Of a DNA stretch of 64,000 nt, positions 7,676-16,642 are shown piece after piece. The stretch is from JAJYSO01 sp964451785. GTDB taxonomy: Bacteria; Bacteroidota; Bacteroidia; Flavobacteriales; Flavobacteriaceae. The notes beneath the pieces were generated by a model, which worked only from the letters and a program-made list of their open reading frames with translations, did no database searches and was not told the DNA's origin. The stretch's first letter is position 1. Each line of letters begins with the position of its first letter. A program made the position numbers and the translations under genes. The stretch lies in assembly GCA_964451785.1 (NCBI GenBank), contig CAYVJG010000004.1, positions 48,116 through 112,115 on the forward strand, written 5' to 3'.

Positions 7676-8592
7676 TGAATTGGCGCGATAAACTACAGTA
7701 CCATTACAACTTATCCGGAATGACTGAAAAACTCATTGCGGTCAATCTTTTGGTGTTCCTCATTTTTATCGTCTTAAAAACTCTAGCTTTTTTATTTCAA
7801 ACGCCAGAAATTGTTGAATTACCTAACAAATGGTTGATTTTGCCAAGTCATTTAGATGAATTTATTCTACGACCTTGGACGCTGATTACTTATGCTTTCA
7901 TGCATGCCGGTATTTGGCATATCTTGGGCAATATGATTATGTTGTATTTTTCCGGGCGTTTCTTTCTGTATTATTTCTCGCCTAAGCGTTTGCTTAACTA
8001 CTATTTTTTAGGCGCTATTGCTGGGGCTGTATTTTTTATGTTGAGCTATAATTTGTTTCCGGTGTTTGCCGATGGACGCGATTATAAGTTGCTCGGTGCT
8101 TCGGCATCAATTATGGCTATTCTGATAGGCGTAGCCACTTATGCGCCCAATATGGCTATCCGTTTGATGTTTATAGGCAACATTAAACTCTGGTGGATTG
8201 CCGCTTTTTTTGTCGGTAAAGACTTGTTGTTTATTCCTATTGAAAATCCGGGGGGGCATATTGCGCATTTAGGCGGAGCAGCCTTGGGGTTTGTGTATTC
8301 CAAGCAATTGGCTAAAGGTACCGATATCGGCACTTGGTTTGAACGCTTGATGGATGGGCTCGTTCATATATTTGCAAAACGCCCGAAGAATCCATTTAAG
8401 AAAGTCTATAAAAATAAAGCAAAACCTGCAGGGCGTCGCGGTCCGTATAGCACAGCGAAATCAAAATCAGCAATGACACAATCTGAACATCAGAAAAAAG
8501 TGGACGTTATTTTAGATAAAATCAGTAAAAACGGATATGACAGTTTGACGGAAGAAGAAAAAGCCTTTTTGTTTAGCATCGGAAAAGATTGA
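7675..8592 (+). CDS. Rhomboid-family intramembrane serine protease (second of two)
   Basis: A 305-residue rhomboid with GASASIMAI near residues 141-149 (catalytic Ser), GGHIAHLGGAALG near residue 193 (catalytic His) and HAGIWHILGNM near residue 78. After the membrane domain there is a basic cytoplasmic tail of about 100 residues ending in a helical segment (SLTEEEKAFLFSIGKD), which often occurs in Bacteroidota rhomboids. I use the ATG at 7675, which overlaps the previous stop codon (TAATG), in preference to an in-frame GTG at 7666. The two neighbouring rhomboids differ clearly in sequence, so this is not a recent duplication. Confidence 0.92.
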   Translation: MNWRDKLQYHYNLSGMTEKLIAVNLLVFLIFIVLKTLAFLFQTPEIVELPNKWLILPSHLDEFILRPWTLITYAFMHAGIWHILGNMIMLYFSGRFFLYYFSPKRLLNYYFLGAIAGAVFFMLSYNLFPVFADGRDYKLLGASASIMAILIGVATYAPNMAIRLMFIGNIKLWWIAAFFVGKDLLFIPIENPGGHIAHLGGAALGFVYSKQLAKGTDIGTWFERLMDGLVHIFAKRPKNPFKKVYKNKAKPAGRRGPYSTAKSKSAMTQSEHQKKVDVILDKISKNGYDSLTEEEKAFLFSIGKD

Positions 8593-8595
8593 TCT

Positions 8596-9627
8596 ATGAG
8601 CAGGCGGAAAACAAGCATCTTCTCTAAGTTGCTTTTTCTTATCAATTCTATTTTCGCGCTGCTGTTAGTGCTGGCTTATCTATTGCCATTTATTCCGCCT
8701 CAATCCTTCCCTTTACTTTCTGTACTCAGTCTTGCTATGCCGGTTTTGATAGGGGTAAATGTCTTGTTTTTTCTGTATTGGACAATTCGATTTAAGCGAT
8801 TTCTATTTCTGTCTTTACTAGTACTTCTTCTCGGGATTAATCACTTGCTGGCTTTGTATAAATTTGGAGAGGAAGATGCAGAATTCCAAGAAGAAACAAG
8901 TCTGAAAGTGATGTCGTTTAACGTGCGTCAATTTAATCGCTACAACTGGATTAAAACTAAAGATGTGCCTGCAGCTATGGAACGTTTTTTTACTGCAAAC
9001 ACACCTGATATTTTGTGTTTACAAGAGTTTTTTTCAGATGCTTCTGTAGATTTTTCGTCTTATCCTTACTCCTACATAAAGCTAAAATCAGGGCATTCCG
9101 GACAGGTAATTTATTCTAAATATAAAATTGTTAACCGCCAGTCGTTAGATTTTAAGAATACGGCTAATAACGCCATCTATGCTGATATTGTTTTGCCTAC
9201 TGATACTATTCGTGTAGTTAATATGCATTTAGAAAGCTTAAAAATACATCCCACCGTAGGAACTTTTGAGGCTGAAGTGGGGAAACGCATGTGGAACCGC
9301 ATGGCTAATGCATTTGCAAAACAACAACTTCAAGTAGCTAAAATAAAACAACTCATTCAACATTCACCTTATCCTGTTATGCTTTGTGGTGATATGAATA
9401 ATTCAGCCTTTTCTTATGCTTATCACGAATTGACAGAAGAGCTTCAAGATGCATTTTCTATCGCCGGAGAGGGCTTCGGTAAAACCTTTCCTATAGGGCT
9501 TGTTCCCTTAAGAATTGATGTAGTACTCTCTTCACCAACTTTTGTGGTGCAAGATTTTAAAACCTTTGATGAGCAGTTGTCAGATCATTATCCCATTATG
9601 GCGTGGTTTACTGTTGATAAACACTAA
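8596..9627 (+). CDS. Membrane-linked endonuclease/exonuclease/phosphatase-family protein
   Basis: A 343-residue protein. Residues 1-90 contain three hydrophobic segments that should anchor it in the inner membrane. Residues about 104-343 form an EEP (DNase I-like) domain with MSFNVRQFNRYNW, CLQEFF, GDMNNSAFS and the C-terminal SDHYPIMAWF motif. The family cuts phosphodiester bonds in nucleic acids, phospholipids or inositol phosphates, and the substrate here cannot be inferred. The active-site Glu, Asp/Asn and final Asp-His pair are all present, so it should be active. It is the last gene of the mutL-rhomboid run, 3 bp after the second rhomboid. Confidence 0.9.
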   Translation: MSRRKTSIFSKLLFLINSIFALLLVLAYLLPFIPPQSFPLLSVLSLAMPVLIGVNVLFFLYWTIRFKRFLFLSLLVLLLGINHLLALYKFGEEDAEFQEETSLKVMSFNVRQFNRYNWIKTKDVPAAMERFFTANTPDILCLQEFFSDASVDFSSYPYSYIKLKSGHSGQVIYSKYKIVNRQSLDFKNTANNAIYADIVLPTDTIRVVNMHLESLKIHPTVGTFEAEVGKRMWNRMANAFAKQQLQVAKIKQLIQHSPYPVMLCGDMNNSAFSYAYHELTEELQDAFSIAGEGFGKTFPIGLVPLRIDVVLSSPTFVVQDFKTFDEQLSDHYPIMAWFTVDKH

Positions 9628-9641
9628 AATTGTATGGGTTT

Positions 9642-9668
9642 TATACCAATGTGAATTATTTTTTAGTC
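9642..9668. repeat. Fragment of ATACCAAT-type inverted-repeat element
   Basis: This 27-bp stretch matches the reverse complement of 55608-55634 at 24 of 27 positions. It starts with TATACCAAT, like the left end of the element at 55401. It lies just after the EEP gene and looks like a terminal remnant of a repeat family also present near 55.5 kb. Confidence 0.5.
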
Positions 9669-9763
9669 TAATTGAGCGTATTTTTATAGGTATAATGTCG
9701 TGGGTAACAAATTAATAGCCCAATATGAAAGGTAGTATCCCAATACCTACCCAACTTTAATCG

Positions 9764-10210
9764 CTTATTGAAATAATCGCTAAAAGATTCGGCTGAAAGC
9801 CAAAAATATTCCTGCCTAATGGCACCGCCTTAGGTGATAATAGATACAAAATCTTATTTTGGCGGGTTGAAGACCCAACATAAATAAGCTATTTTGCCCT
9901 TTCAGGGCGATGCACCGGAGTTGTGTGTTTTCAACCCAAGGCGTTGCCTTTGGGTTGAACTATCAAAGGCTTTTAGCCTATTTATATCAGCAGAAATCTT
10001 ATTGAAATAATCGCTAAAAGATTCAGCTGAAAGCCGAAAATAATCCTGCCTAATGGCACCGCCTTAGGTGATAATAGATACAAAATCTTATTTTGGCGGG
10101 TTGAAGACCCAACATAAATAAGCTATTTTGCCCTTTCAGGGCGATGCACCGGAGTTGTGTGTTTTCAACCCAAGGCGTTGCCTTTGGGTTGAACTATCAA
10201 AGGCTTTCAG
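9764..10210. repeat. Two tandem copies of a palindrome-rich ~216-bp repeat (period 234 bp)
   Basis: Copy 1 runs from 9764 to about 9979 and copy 2 from 9998 to about 10210, nearly identical over their length. Each copy holds three inverted repeats: gggttgaagaccc, gccctttcagggc, and caacccaaggcgttgcctttgggttg. There is no open reading frame worth calling. The pattern is that of a repetitive extragenic palindromic element. Such elements in Bacteroidota are often moved by RAYT-type transposases, but none is present in this window. Confidence 0.85.
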
Positions 10211-10444
10211 CCTTTAAAAAGATCAGCTGAAATTGAAAGTAATCTTATAAAGTATTATAGCGTTTTATGCTTCAGAAAAAGACGGCGTTCCGCAACCACA
10301 CGAATCAAAGCTTGCAGGCAGCGTGTGCTATATTATTCTCAATCAGCAGACGAACAAAAAAAGCCAGCAGAGAACAGGCGGCTTAACGCAAGAGAAACGT
10401 CTTCGTTTGAATATTTTATGAGATATTTGGCGTGTCGGCTTCGA
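10211..10444. other. Gene-free region after the tandem repeat
   Basis: I see no supported gene here. A 69-codon frame (10325-10534) runs into wbqC on the other strand and has no recognisable features. The base composition is somewhat more GC-rich than typical spacers, so the stretch may be decayed coding or repeat-derived DNA. Confidence 0.4.
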
Positions 10445-11110
10445 TTAAAGTTTAGTGGTGGAAATTCGCTCCTGCGTCAGGCCGCTGACCGGTATGAGAT
10501 AGCGCTCACTTTCCGGGCCTTCATTAAAGAGTAAATCTAGAATAGATAGGTTTTCTAAAAATCCGTATTTTTCTTCAAAAACTTGTTGGTAGGCTTCGAG
10601 ATTTATTGCCGGTTGACGTTTGGCTATAATCAAGTGGCGACAATCGCTGACTGCAGTGTCAGCAGGATACTGTTTGATGTATTCTGAGGTGTTTGCTTCC
10701 GTTTTATCCAATTGGAAACAGTTGAATAAAGCTTCCCAACAAGCGGTATTAAATTCGTGGAGAAACTTAAAAGGCGTTGTGTAAAGCGATTTTAAATCGT
10801 CTTCATAAAATTCAAAGAAAGGAGAGGTGCGGTAAGCACTTTCAATAGAACGCCAGTGAGTAAGCTGCCAGCGGTATTTGTTTTCGATTTCTACAGTAGT
10901 ATAAGGCTGTGGTTCTCCTTTTTTAGTATTGTGTTTTATAGGAATATTTAGCAGTAACTTTCCATTGGCTCCGTAGATGTATTGACGGTTGCGATAGGTC
11001 TGTTTTTGATAGTTATCGCAAGTTTCCCATAAAATAGTTTCGGCATTATAAGCTGCACTAAATAAATCAATCGGGGCAAAATAGCCCCGATTTAATACTG
11101 TAGTTGACAT
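10445..11110 (-). CDS. WbqC-family protein
   Basis: A 221-residue soluble protein with the WbqC-family layout: an early YFAPIDLFSAAYNAE segment, then YRNRQYIYGANGKLLLNIPI, and a middle WRSIESAYRTSPFFEFY block. WbqC-like proteins were first seen in O-antigen loci and their catalytic role is poorly known. It is the last gene of the long minus-strand run that begins with parA and starts 3 bp after lepB ends. The pairing with lepB is common in Bacteroidota. Family identity is good; function is open. Confidence 0.85.
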   Translation of the reverse strand: MSTTVLNRGYFAPIDLFSAAYNAETILWETCDNYQKQTYRNRQYIYGANGKLLLNIPIKHNTKKGEPQPYTTVEIENKYRWQLTHWRSIESAYRTSPFFEFYEDDLKSLYTTPFKFLHEFNTACWEALFNCFQLDKTEANTSEYIKQYPADTAVSDCRHLIIAKRQPAINLEAYQQVFEEKYGFLENLSILDLLFNEGPESERYLIPVSGLTQERISTTKL

Positions 11111-11113
11111 AAA

Positions 11114-12676
11114 TTATTTTTTACGACGTTTTTTAAAATAACCTATTCCGAAAGTGATGACTACGGCAATGAGGAAATAAGGAAGGTAAGAGGTTTTTTC
11201 GCCATCACCTCTAACGGTAGTAAATACACGATCCCATCTGATTTTGTTGAAAAATCCGTCAGCGTTATGATCTAAACTCATCCAGATAAAAATCGGTTTT
11301 CCCACAATGTGTGTTTCCGGAACATAACCCCAAAAACGACTGTCTTCACTGTTGTGACGATTATCACCCATCATCCAGTAATAGTCTTGTTTAAAGGTGT
11401 AGCTATCTATAGGTTTTCCATTGAGGTAAACTTGCCCGTCTTTTGTGGTAATATCTTGTTTGATGCCTAGTTCACTACCTTCATAGACTTCAATGACGCG
11501 CTTGTAAAAGGCTAAGCTCTCGGGTGTAATGGCCACTGTAGTTCCCTTTTTAGGAATATAAATAGGACCGTAGTTGTCCATATTCCAGTTGTAATCGGTA
11601 TTTTGAGGAAAAACACCTCCTTTTTTACCTTTTGGAATAATGATTTTTTTAATGCTGGCTACATTTGGATTGAGCTTTAATTTTTTAGCATCTTCTTCCG
11701 TTAGGGCTCTAAAAATGTATTCGTTTTGAGAGCGTCTAATTAAAGCCTCAGTATAGTTGTAATGCTCGTATAAATAACGCGGATTAAAAGGCTGCCCTTT
11801 ACTGGTCACAATGTATGAGGTTTGTGCTTTGGCGCGATCAGGGAAAGCTAAAGGCTTATCATCAATATAAACCTGACCATCTCTTATAGATAGCGAATCC
11901 CCGGGCATCCCTACGGCACGTTTTACATAATTAGACTTTTTGTCTATTGGTTTGTAAAAGGATTTGGTCCCGCTATAACCAAAATAAGGTACTGTGTCAA
12001 CAGGCCAGTTAAAGACGACAATATCATTGTGTTCAATTTCTTCAAAACCCGGAATACGTAAATAAGGCAGCTGAGGCCAATCTAAATAAGATTTAACTCC
12101 TAAAAGCGGTAGGGTATCGTGAACCATTGGTGCCGCTACAGTAGTCATGGGTAAACGAGCACCGTAGTTGATTTTGCTGACAAAAATAAAATCGCCAACC
12201 AATAAAGTCTTTTCTAACGATGAAGTAGGAATGGTGTAAGGTTGAATAAAATAGGTGTGCACTATGGTAGCGGCTACAATGGCAAATAAAATAGAACTGA
12301 TCCATTCGCCAGCTGCAGTGCGAGGTTTTAAACTGCGCCCTTCAATATAAGTAACATCAACTGCATAATTGATGTAATAGGTGTAAAGTCCTAAAGTCAA
12401 TACCACTAACCACGTGTCAGCTTTTGAATGTCTGCCAAAACTGCGTATGGTTTCTACCCAAATGACGGGAAACATTAGCAAGTTGACAATAGGGATAAAT
12501 AATAAAATAACCCACCACCATGGCCTGTTGATAATCTTCATGAGTACAAAGGCATTGTACACAGGAATAATAGCTTCCCAAGCTTGACGCCCGGCTTTTT
12601 TATAGAGCTTCCAAGTTCCGGCAAAGTGGATGCCTTGTAGAATTAAGAAGAAGATGAACCAATGGAATAAGGTCAT
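11114..12676 (-). CDS. lepB: Signal peptidase I (long Bacteroidota form)
   Basis: This protease removes signal peptides from exported proteins at the inner membrane. The catalytic Ser lies in PTSSLEKTLLVGDF near residue 153 and the catalytic Lys in NYVKRAVGMPGDSL near residue 248. The late GDNRHNSEDSRFWGYV box is near residue 442. At 520 residues it is much longer than typical LepB, with three or four extra N-terminal membrane segments (residues 1-120), a large insertion between the Lys box and the GDNRHNS box, and a C-terminal membrane helix followed by a basic tail (KKRRKK). It is in an operon with dapB upstream and wbqC downstream. Confidence 0.95.
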   Translation of the reverse strand: MTLFHWFIFFLILQGIHFAGTWKLYKKAGRQAWEAIIPVYNAFVLMKIINRPWWWVILLFIPIVNLLMFPVIWVETIRSFGRHSKADTWLVVLTLGLYTYYINYAVDVTYIEGRSLKPRTAAGEWISSILFAIVAATIVHTYFIQPYTIPTSSLEKTLLVGDFIFVSKINYGARLPMTTVAAPMVHDTLPLLGVKSYLDWPQLPYLRIPGFEEIEHNDIVVFNWPVDTVPYFGYSGTKSFYKPIDKKSNYVKRAVGMPGDSLSIRDGQVYIDDKPLAFPDRAKAQTSYIVTSKGQPFNPRYLYEHYNYTEALIRRSQNEYIFRALTEEDAKKLKLNPNVASIKKIIIPKGKKGGVFPQNTDYNWNMDNYGPIYIPKKGTTVAITPESLAFYKRVIEVYEGSELGIKQDITTKDGQVYLNGKPIDSYTFKQDYYWMMGDNRHNSEDSRFWGYVPETHIVGKPIFIWMSLDHNADGFFNKIRWDRVFTTVRGDGEKTSYLPYFLIAVVITFGIGYFKKRRKK

Positions 12677-12732
12677 AAGTTGTGGTTTAAATCAAAATAA
12701 TATTTAGCGGTCTAATTTACGTAAACTATGTA

Positions 12733-13458
12733 TTAGAATAAATTTTTAAGTACATCTTTCATACTGAATACACCTTTTTTATCAGCGATAAATTCAGCTG
12801 CGATGATAGCGCCTTTAGCAAAACCCTCACGCGAGTTGGCGGTGTGTTTTATTTCGATGCTGTCTATGTCAGAGGTGTAGCGGATGATGTGTGTGCCTTT
12901 AACGTCTTCAAAGCGTTTGGCTTCAATAGGAAATTGTGTCGTTTCCTCAAGTGATTCATCGCTGTTTTCAACCAATTTCCAGCTAGTTTGATTAGAATGA
13001 GCAATGATATCTTTGGCTAAAGTTATGGCCGTTCCGCTAGGCTTATCGCGTTTTTTGGTATGGTGAATTTCTTCTAATGAAAGTTTGTAATCCTCAAAAG
13101 GATTCATCAATTCTGCTAGCTTAGCGTTGAGTTCAAAAAATAAATTAACCCCAACACTAAAATTAGAAGCATAGCAAAAGCTGGCATTTTTAGCCTTGCA
13201 CAAAGCTACAGCCTCATCGTATTGCTCTAACCAACCCGTGGTGCCGGATACTACGGGAATACCGAGTTTAAAGCAAGTTGAAATATTGTTAAAAGCCGCC
13301 TCAGCAATGCTAAAATCAATAGCAGCATCAGCGGTTTGGAGCTGCGCTTCGTCAAGTGGAGCTGTTGAGGTTTTATAAGTGATTTCGTGTCCTTTAGCTA
13401 AGGCTAATTTTTCAATAATTTGGCCCATACGGCCATAGCCTAAAAGTGCAATTTTCAT
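12733..13458 (-). CDS. dapB: 4-hydroxy-tetrahydrodipicolinate reductase
   Basis: DapB makes tetrahydrodipicolinate with NAD(P)H in the lysine and meso-diaminopimelate pathway. Residues 1-12 carry the Rossmann motif (LLGYGRMGQ) and EIHHTKKRDKPSGTA near residue 135 is the substrate-binding signature. At 241 residues it is slightly shorter than the E. coli enzyme. It lies in the parA-parB-DUF5683-dapB-lepB-wbqC run, 3 bp after the DUF5683 gene. The run mixes chromosome segregation with envelope precursors, since diaminopimelate is part of peptidoglycan. Confidence 0.96.
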   Translation of the reverse strand: MKIALLGYGRMGQIIEKLALAKGHEITYKTSTAPLDEAQLQTADAAIDFSIAEAAFNNISTCFKLGIPVVSGTTGWLEQYDEAVALCKAKNASFCYASNFSVGVNLFFELNAKLAELMNPFEDYKLSLEEIHHTKKRDKPSGTAITLAKDIIAHSNQTSWKLVENSDESLEETTQFPIEAKRFEDVKGTHIIRYTSDIDSIEIKHTANSREGFAKGAIIAAEFIADKKGVFSMKDVLKNLF

Positions 13459-13461
13459 AGG

Positions 13462-14031
13462 TTAAAATTTAAAATTAAGCTGCACACCATACTGTGAATC
13501 ACCTGTAAATTGATCATAGCGATACCCGGGACGTACACTTAAATTTTCACTGACATTAAACTGGCGTAAATGTGCCTGGACGTTGGCGTCTACAATGTTG
13601 AGAATATAGATACCTACGGCAACAATCAGTGAGATTTCTTTATTTCGTCTAAATTGTTTTTGTGCTTGAATAAGGCCTTCATCGCTGATTTGACCTTGGT
13701 ATTCATCGTCTTCAAACCCAGCTAATCGACGCTTATATGCATCGCGATAGCTGTCAAATTGTTGATCATTATAAATGTATGCGTATATGCTGGCTCCAAT
13801 CCCGGCATAAATGATAGGAATTTTCCAATAACTGCGGTTATACGCTTGCCCTAATCCTGGTAAAACAGCCGAGTAAAATGCAGCTTTTGAAGGGGCTAAA
13901 GGATCGTATTCAGGAACCTTTTTTAAGCGATTTGAAAACGTTTTTTCCGTGGTTGTACTGTCTTCTTGACCCCAACTGCAATTACACCCTAACAAACAAA
14001 TGCTCAATATGATAAAAAGACGAATTTTCAA
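13462..14031 (-). CDS. DUF5683 membrane protein
   Basis: A 189-residue exported protein with an N-terminal hydrophobic signal (IILSICLLGCNCSWGQ), possibly a lipoprotein signal. The DUF5683 core is PSKAAFYSAVLPGLGQAYNRSYWKIP near residues 47-72. Two further membrane-type segments follow and the C-terminus is beta-like (GVQLNFKF). The PGLGQxYN motif is typical of small Bacteroidota membrane proteins of unknown role. It overlaps parB by 4 bases and precedes dapB by 3, so it is firmly part of this operon. Confidence 0.8.
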   Translation of the reverse strand: MKIRLFIILSICLLGCNCSWGQEDSTTTEKTFSNRLKKVPEYDPLAPSKAAFYSAVLPGLGQAYNRSYWKIPIIYAGIGASIYAYIYNDQQFDSYRDAYKRRLAGFEDDEYQGQISDEGLIQAQKQFRRNKEISLIVAVGIYILNIVDANVQAHLRQFNVSENLSVRPGYRYDQFTGDSQYGVQLNFKF

Positions 14032-14921
14032 GACTTGATAAGTTTTTCGAGACGTTTAAAATCTTCTTCGGATGAAAAAGGAATGACAATTTTTCCTTTT
14101 CCTTTTTTGTTGACTTTTACATCGATTTTAGCGCCAAAGAAATTGCTGAAACTTTTTACAGAGCTCTTCATCTCTTTGCTCAAAGCCGCCGGAGTGGCTT
14201 TTTTTAAGCTTTGCCCTTGCTGAATGTCGCGTACGAGTTTTTCAGTTTGACGTACAGAAAGCTTTTCAGCTAAAACTTTTTCGTAAACCTTTAGCTGTAT
14301 TGACGTGTCATCAATATTGATGATAGCTCGGCCGTGACCCATGCTTAAAAAACCGTCACGCATACCGGTTTGGATGATGGGGTCAAGTTTTAATAAACGC
14401 AGGTAGTTGGCAATGGTAGAACGGTTTTTGCCGACGCGTTCACTGAGTTTTTCTTGTGTTAAATCGATTTCTTCTAACAGACGTTGGTAAGATAAGGCTA
14501 TTTCAATAGGATCTAAATCTTGGCGTTGAATGTTTTCAACAAGTGCCATCTCAAGGGTTTCCCGATCGTTAGCAATGCGAATATATGCCGGAATGGTCTT
14601 TAAACCGATGAGCTTTGAAGCGCGATAACGACGCTCTCCGGAAACGAGTTGATAGTTGTTGAAATCAACTTTTCTGACCGTAATAGGTTGGATAACACCA
14701 AGTTCTTTAATAGAGCTGGCTAGCTCGCGAAGGCTATCTTCCTTAAAACTCGAACGCGGTTGCCCAGGGTTTGGGGTGATTGCTTTGAGTTCGAGTTCAA
14801 CAATACTACCAACGACTTTGTCAGCATTTTTATCGGTAGCTGAGGTGATATCGTTTTGAGGATCTTTAAGCAAGGCTGAAAGTCCACGTCCTAGGGCTTG
14901 TTTTTTGGTTGCCTTTGCCAT
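14028..14921 (-). CDS. parB: Chromosome partitioning protein ParB
   Basis: ParB binds parS sites near the origin, spreads as a CTP-dependent clamp and works with ParA in chromosome segregation. The 297-residue protein has the ParB/Srx-type N-terminal domain with QLVSGERRYRASKLI near residue 92-106, VENIQRQDLDPIE near residue 128, a helix-turn-helix (LSERVGKNRSTIANYLRLL) near residue 158, and a basic C-terminal dimer domain. It follows parA by 4 bp and overlaps the DUF5683 gene by 4. I did not find a complete parS site in the window. Confidence 0.96.
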   Translation of the reverse strand: MAKATKKQALGRGLSALLKDPQNDITSATDKNADKVVGSIVELELKAITPNPGQPRSSFKEDSLRELASSIKELGVIQPITVRKVDFNNYQLVSGERRYRASKLIGLKTIPAYIRIANDRETLEMALVENIQRQDLDPIEIALSYQRLLEEIDLTQEKLSERVGKNRSTIANYLRLLKLDPIIQTGMRDGFLSMGHGRAIINIDDTSIQLKVYEKVLAEKLSVRQTEKLVRDIQQGQSLKKATPAALSKEMKSSVKSFSNFFGAKIDVKVNKKGKGKIVIPFSSEEDFKRLEKLIKS

Positions 14922-14925
14922 AATG

Positions 14926-15690
14926 TTAACTGTTTTTAGTAATGATTTCTTCGGCTAAACTCAAGTAGTTATTAGCACCGCGACTACTGGCATCATAATT
15001 AATGATACTTTCACCAAAACTAGGGGCTTCACTCAGGCGTACATTGCGCTGAATAATGGCGTCAAATACCATTTCACTAAAGTGTTTGCGCACTTCTTCT
15101 ACCACTTGGTTAGAAAGGCGTAAACGCGAATCGTACATAGTGAGTAGCAAGCCTTCAATTTCTAAAGCCGAATTGTGCAGTTTTTGCACACTCTTGATGG
15201 TGTTGAGTAATTTACCCAAGCCTTCAAGTGCAAAATATTCACATTGAATGGGGATAATTACCGCATCAGCAGCTGTCAAGGCGTTGAGTGTTAGTAAACC
15301 TAAAGAGGGAGCGCAATCAATAATAATGTATTCATACTCCTCTTTGAGTGGTCTGATAGCCTTGCGCAACATAGATTCGCGCTGGTCTTGATCAACAAGC
15401 TCAATTTCTATAGCTACCAAATCAATATGTGCCGGTATAATATCTAAGTTAGGAGAGTTGGTGGCTGTGATCAGCTCACTAGGGGTCATGGTGTGTTCTA
15501 GAAGTTGGTAAGTACCCACTTCAACATTGTCCACATCAATACCTAAGCTCGAACTGGCGTTGGCTTGTGGATCGGCGTCTATAATCAAGACCTTTTTTTC
15601 TAATACTCCTAACGATGCTGCCAAATTAACGGCTGTGGTGGTTTTTCCTACCCCGCCTTTTTGGTTGGCAACTGCGATTATTTTACCCAT
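14926..15690 (-). CDS. parA: Chromosome partitioning ATPase ParA
   Basis: A 254-residue ParA/Soj ATPase that uses ATP-dependent nucleoid binding to move ParB-parS complexes. It has the deviant Walker A KGGVGKTTTAVNLAA starting at residue 10, IDADPQANAS near residue 38, and DCAPSLGLLTLNAL near residue 124. It is full length and is the first gene of the six-gene minus-strand operon. Confidence 0.97.
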   Translation of the reverse strand: MGKIIAVANQKGGVGKTTTAVNLAASLGVLEKKVLIIDADPQANASSSLGIDVDNVEVGTYQLLEHTMTPSELITATNSPNLDIIPAHIDLVAIEIELVDQDQRESMLRKAIRPLKEEYEYIIIDCAPSLGLLTLNALTAADAVIIPIQCEYFALEGLGKLLNTIKSVQKLHNSALEIEGLLLTMYDSRLRLSNQVVEEVRKHFSEMVFDAIIQRNVRLSEAPSFGESIINYDASSRGANNYLSLAEEIITKNS

Positions 15691-15964
15691 TCACTTTGTT
15701 TTAGAGCATAAAAGTACAACTATTTATATCAAATTAAAATTCATTTTTTTTGAATTCTATTTTAACTGTTGATTTATAGCTTGTTAAATGCTGTTGAAGT
15801 CTTTTAAAATAGCAAAGTAGTCAGGTCGTTTTAAATAAAAACGTGTCATTTATACCTCCTTTTGCTGTCATACGATTTCTTGCAAAGAAAAAGGAATCTT
15901 CAGAAAATGAAAATCAGATAGTTGTTAAAAATATCTCAAGTTTTATAAACTTGATATTATGGGT
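15691..15964. other. Intergenic region upstream of parA operon
   Basis: AT-rich spacer of 274 bp carrying the parA promoter region. I see no gene, no strong hairpin and no parS sequence in it. Confidence 0.5.
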
Positions 15965-16642
15965 TTAGATGGTTATTGAAATGCCGGCTAACAAAAACAA
16001 ATCGTGTTCACGTGCATATAAAAAATCTTCATAACGATAATCTATACCTAAGCTTATTGCAGTATGCTCACTTAATTCTTGTTCAAATTCGCTACCAATA
16101 CGGGCTTCTCCTTCTGGCTTTCCATATTTAGTTACGCTCCATAAAAAAGCAATATTAGGCTTCATTTCAAGTCCGTATTTTGCATGATTTAAAGGAATTC
16201 CTGTCGACAATCTGTAGCGTAAACGCCAAGTGAGGTGTTCTCTAAAACGTTGTTCTAATCGGAAGCGATGCTTCAAAGTAAACACGCCTACACTGTGTTT
16301 ATAAATATATTGCTCTGTTATGCGAACTTCATTGTGATTGCTCTCTGAAAACACTTCTTTAAATCTGTATCTTATACCTAAACCTATATTGTGTTGGTCC
16401 GTGATATCATATGAGGTAGTCTGAGAGAGCTCAAGGTGTATAGATTTATATTGAGACGCTTCCTTATAGGTGAGATTTCTATAGGATATTTCAAAATCGT
16501 ACTGCCATGGCGAATCGGTTTTAACTGAAATTTCAATAGCAGGTTCAGTATAAAAAGCAAAATCTTCTTGAGCCCAAAGGCTGGTTGGAATAAAAAGAAG
16601 AGCAACTAACCAAATGAGTGGAGAGGGCGTTACTTTTGTCAT
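15965..16642 (-). CDS. DUF2490-like outer membrane beta-barrel protein
   Basis: A 225-residue protein with a Sec signal peptide (LIWLVALLFIPTSLWAQ, cut after about residue 25). The rest is made of alternating hydrophobic and polar strands rich in aromatic and charged residues (HNIGLGIRYRFKEVF, then LTWRLRYRLSTGIPL, ending LFLLAGISITI). This matches DUF2490-type outer membrane barrels, whose function is unknown. It is a single-gene unit with roughly 250-bp spacers on both sides. Confidence 0.7.
   Translation of the reverse strand: MTKVTPSPLIWLVALLFIPTSLWAQEDFAFYTEPAIEISVKTDSPWQYDFEISYRNLTYKEASQYKSIHLELSQTTSYDITDQHNIGLGIRYRFKEVFSESNHNEVRITEQYIYKHSVGVFTLKHRFRLEQRFREHLTWRLRYRLSTGIPLNHAKYGLEMKPNIAFLWSVTKYGKPEGEARIGSEFEQELSEHTAISLGIDYRYEDFLYAREHDLFLLAGISITI

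Noticed and set aside
9764..10210. Possible CRISPR array because of direct repeats
   Set aside because: There are only two long copies with a short gap, no regular spacer pattern and no cas genes.
10325..10534. Plus-strand frame of 69 codons
   Set aside because: It overlaps wbqC in antisense, has no recognisable features and lies in repeat-derived DNA.
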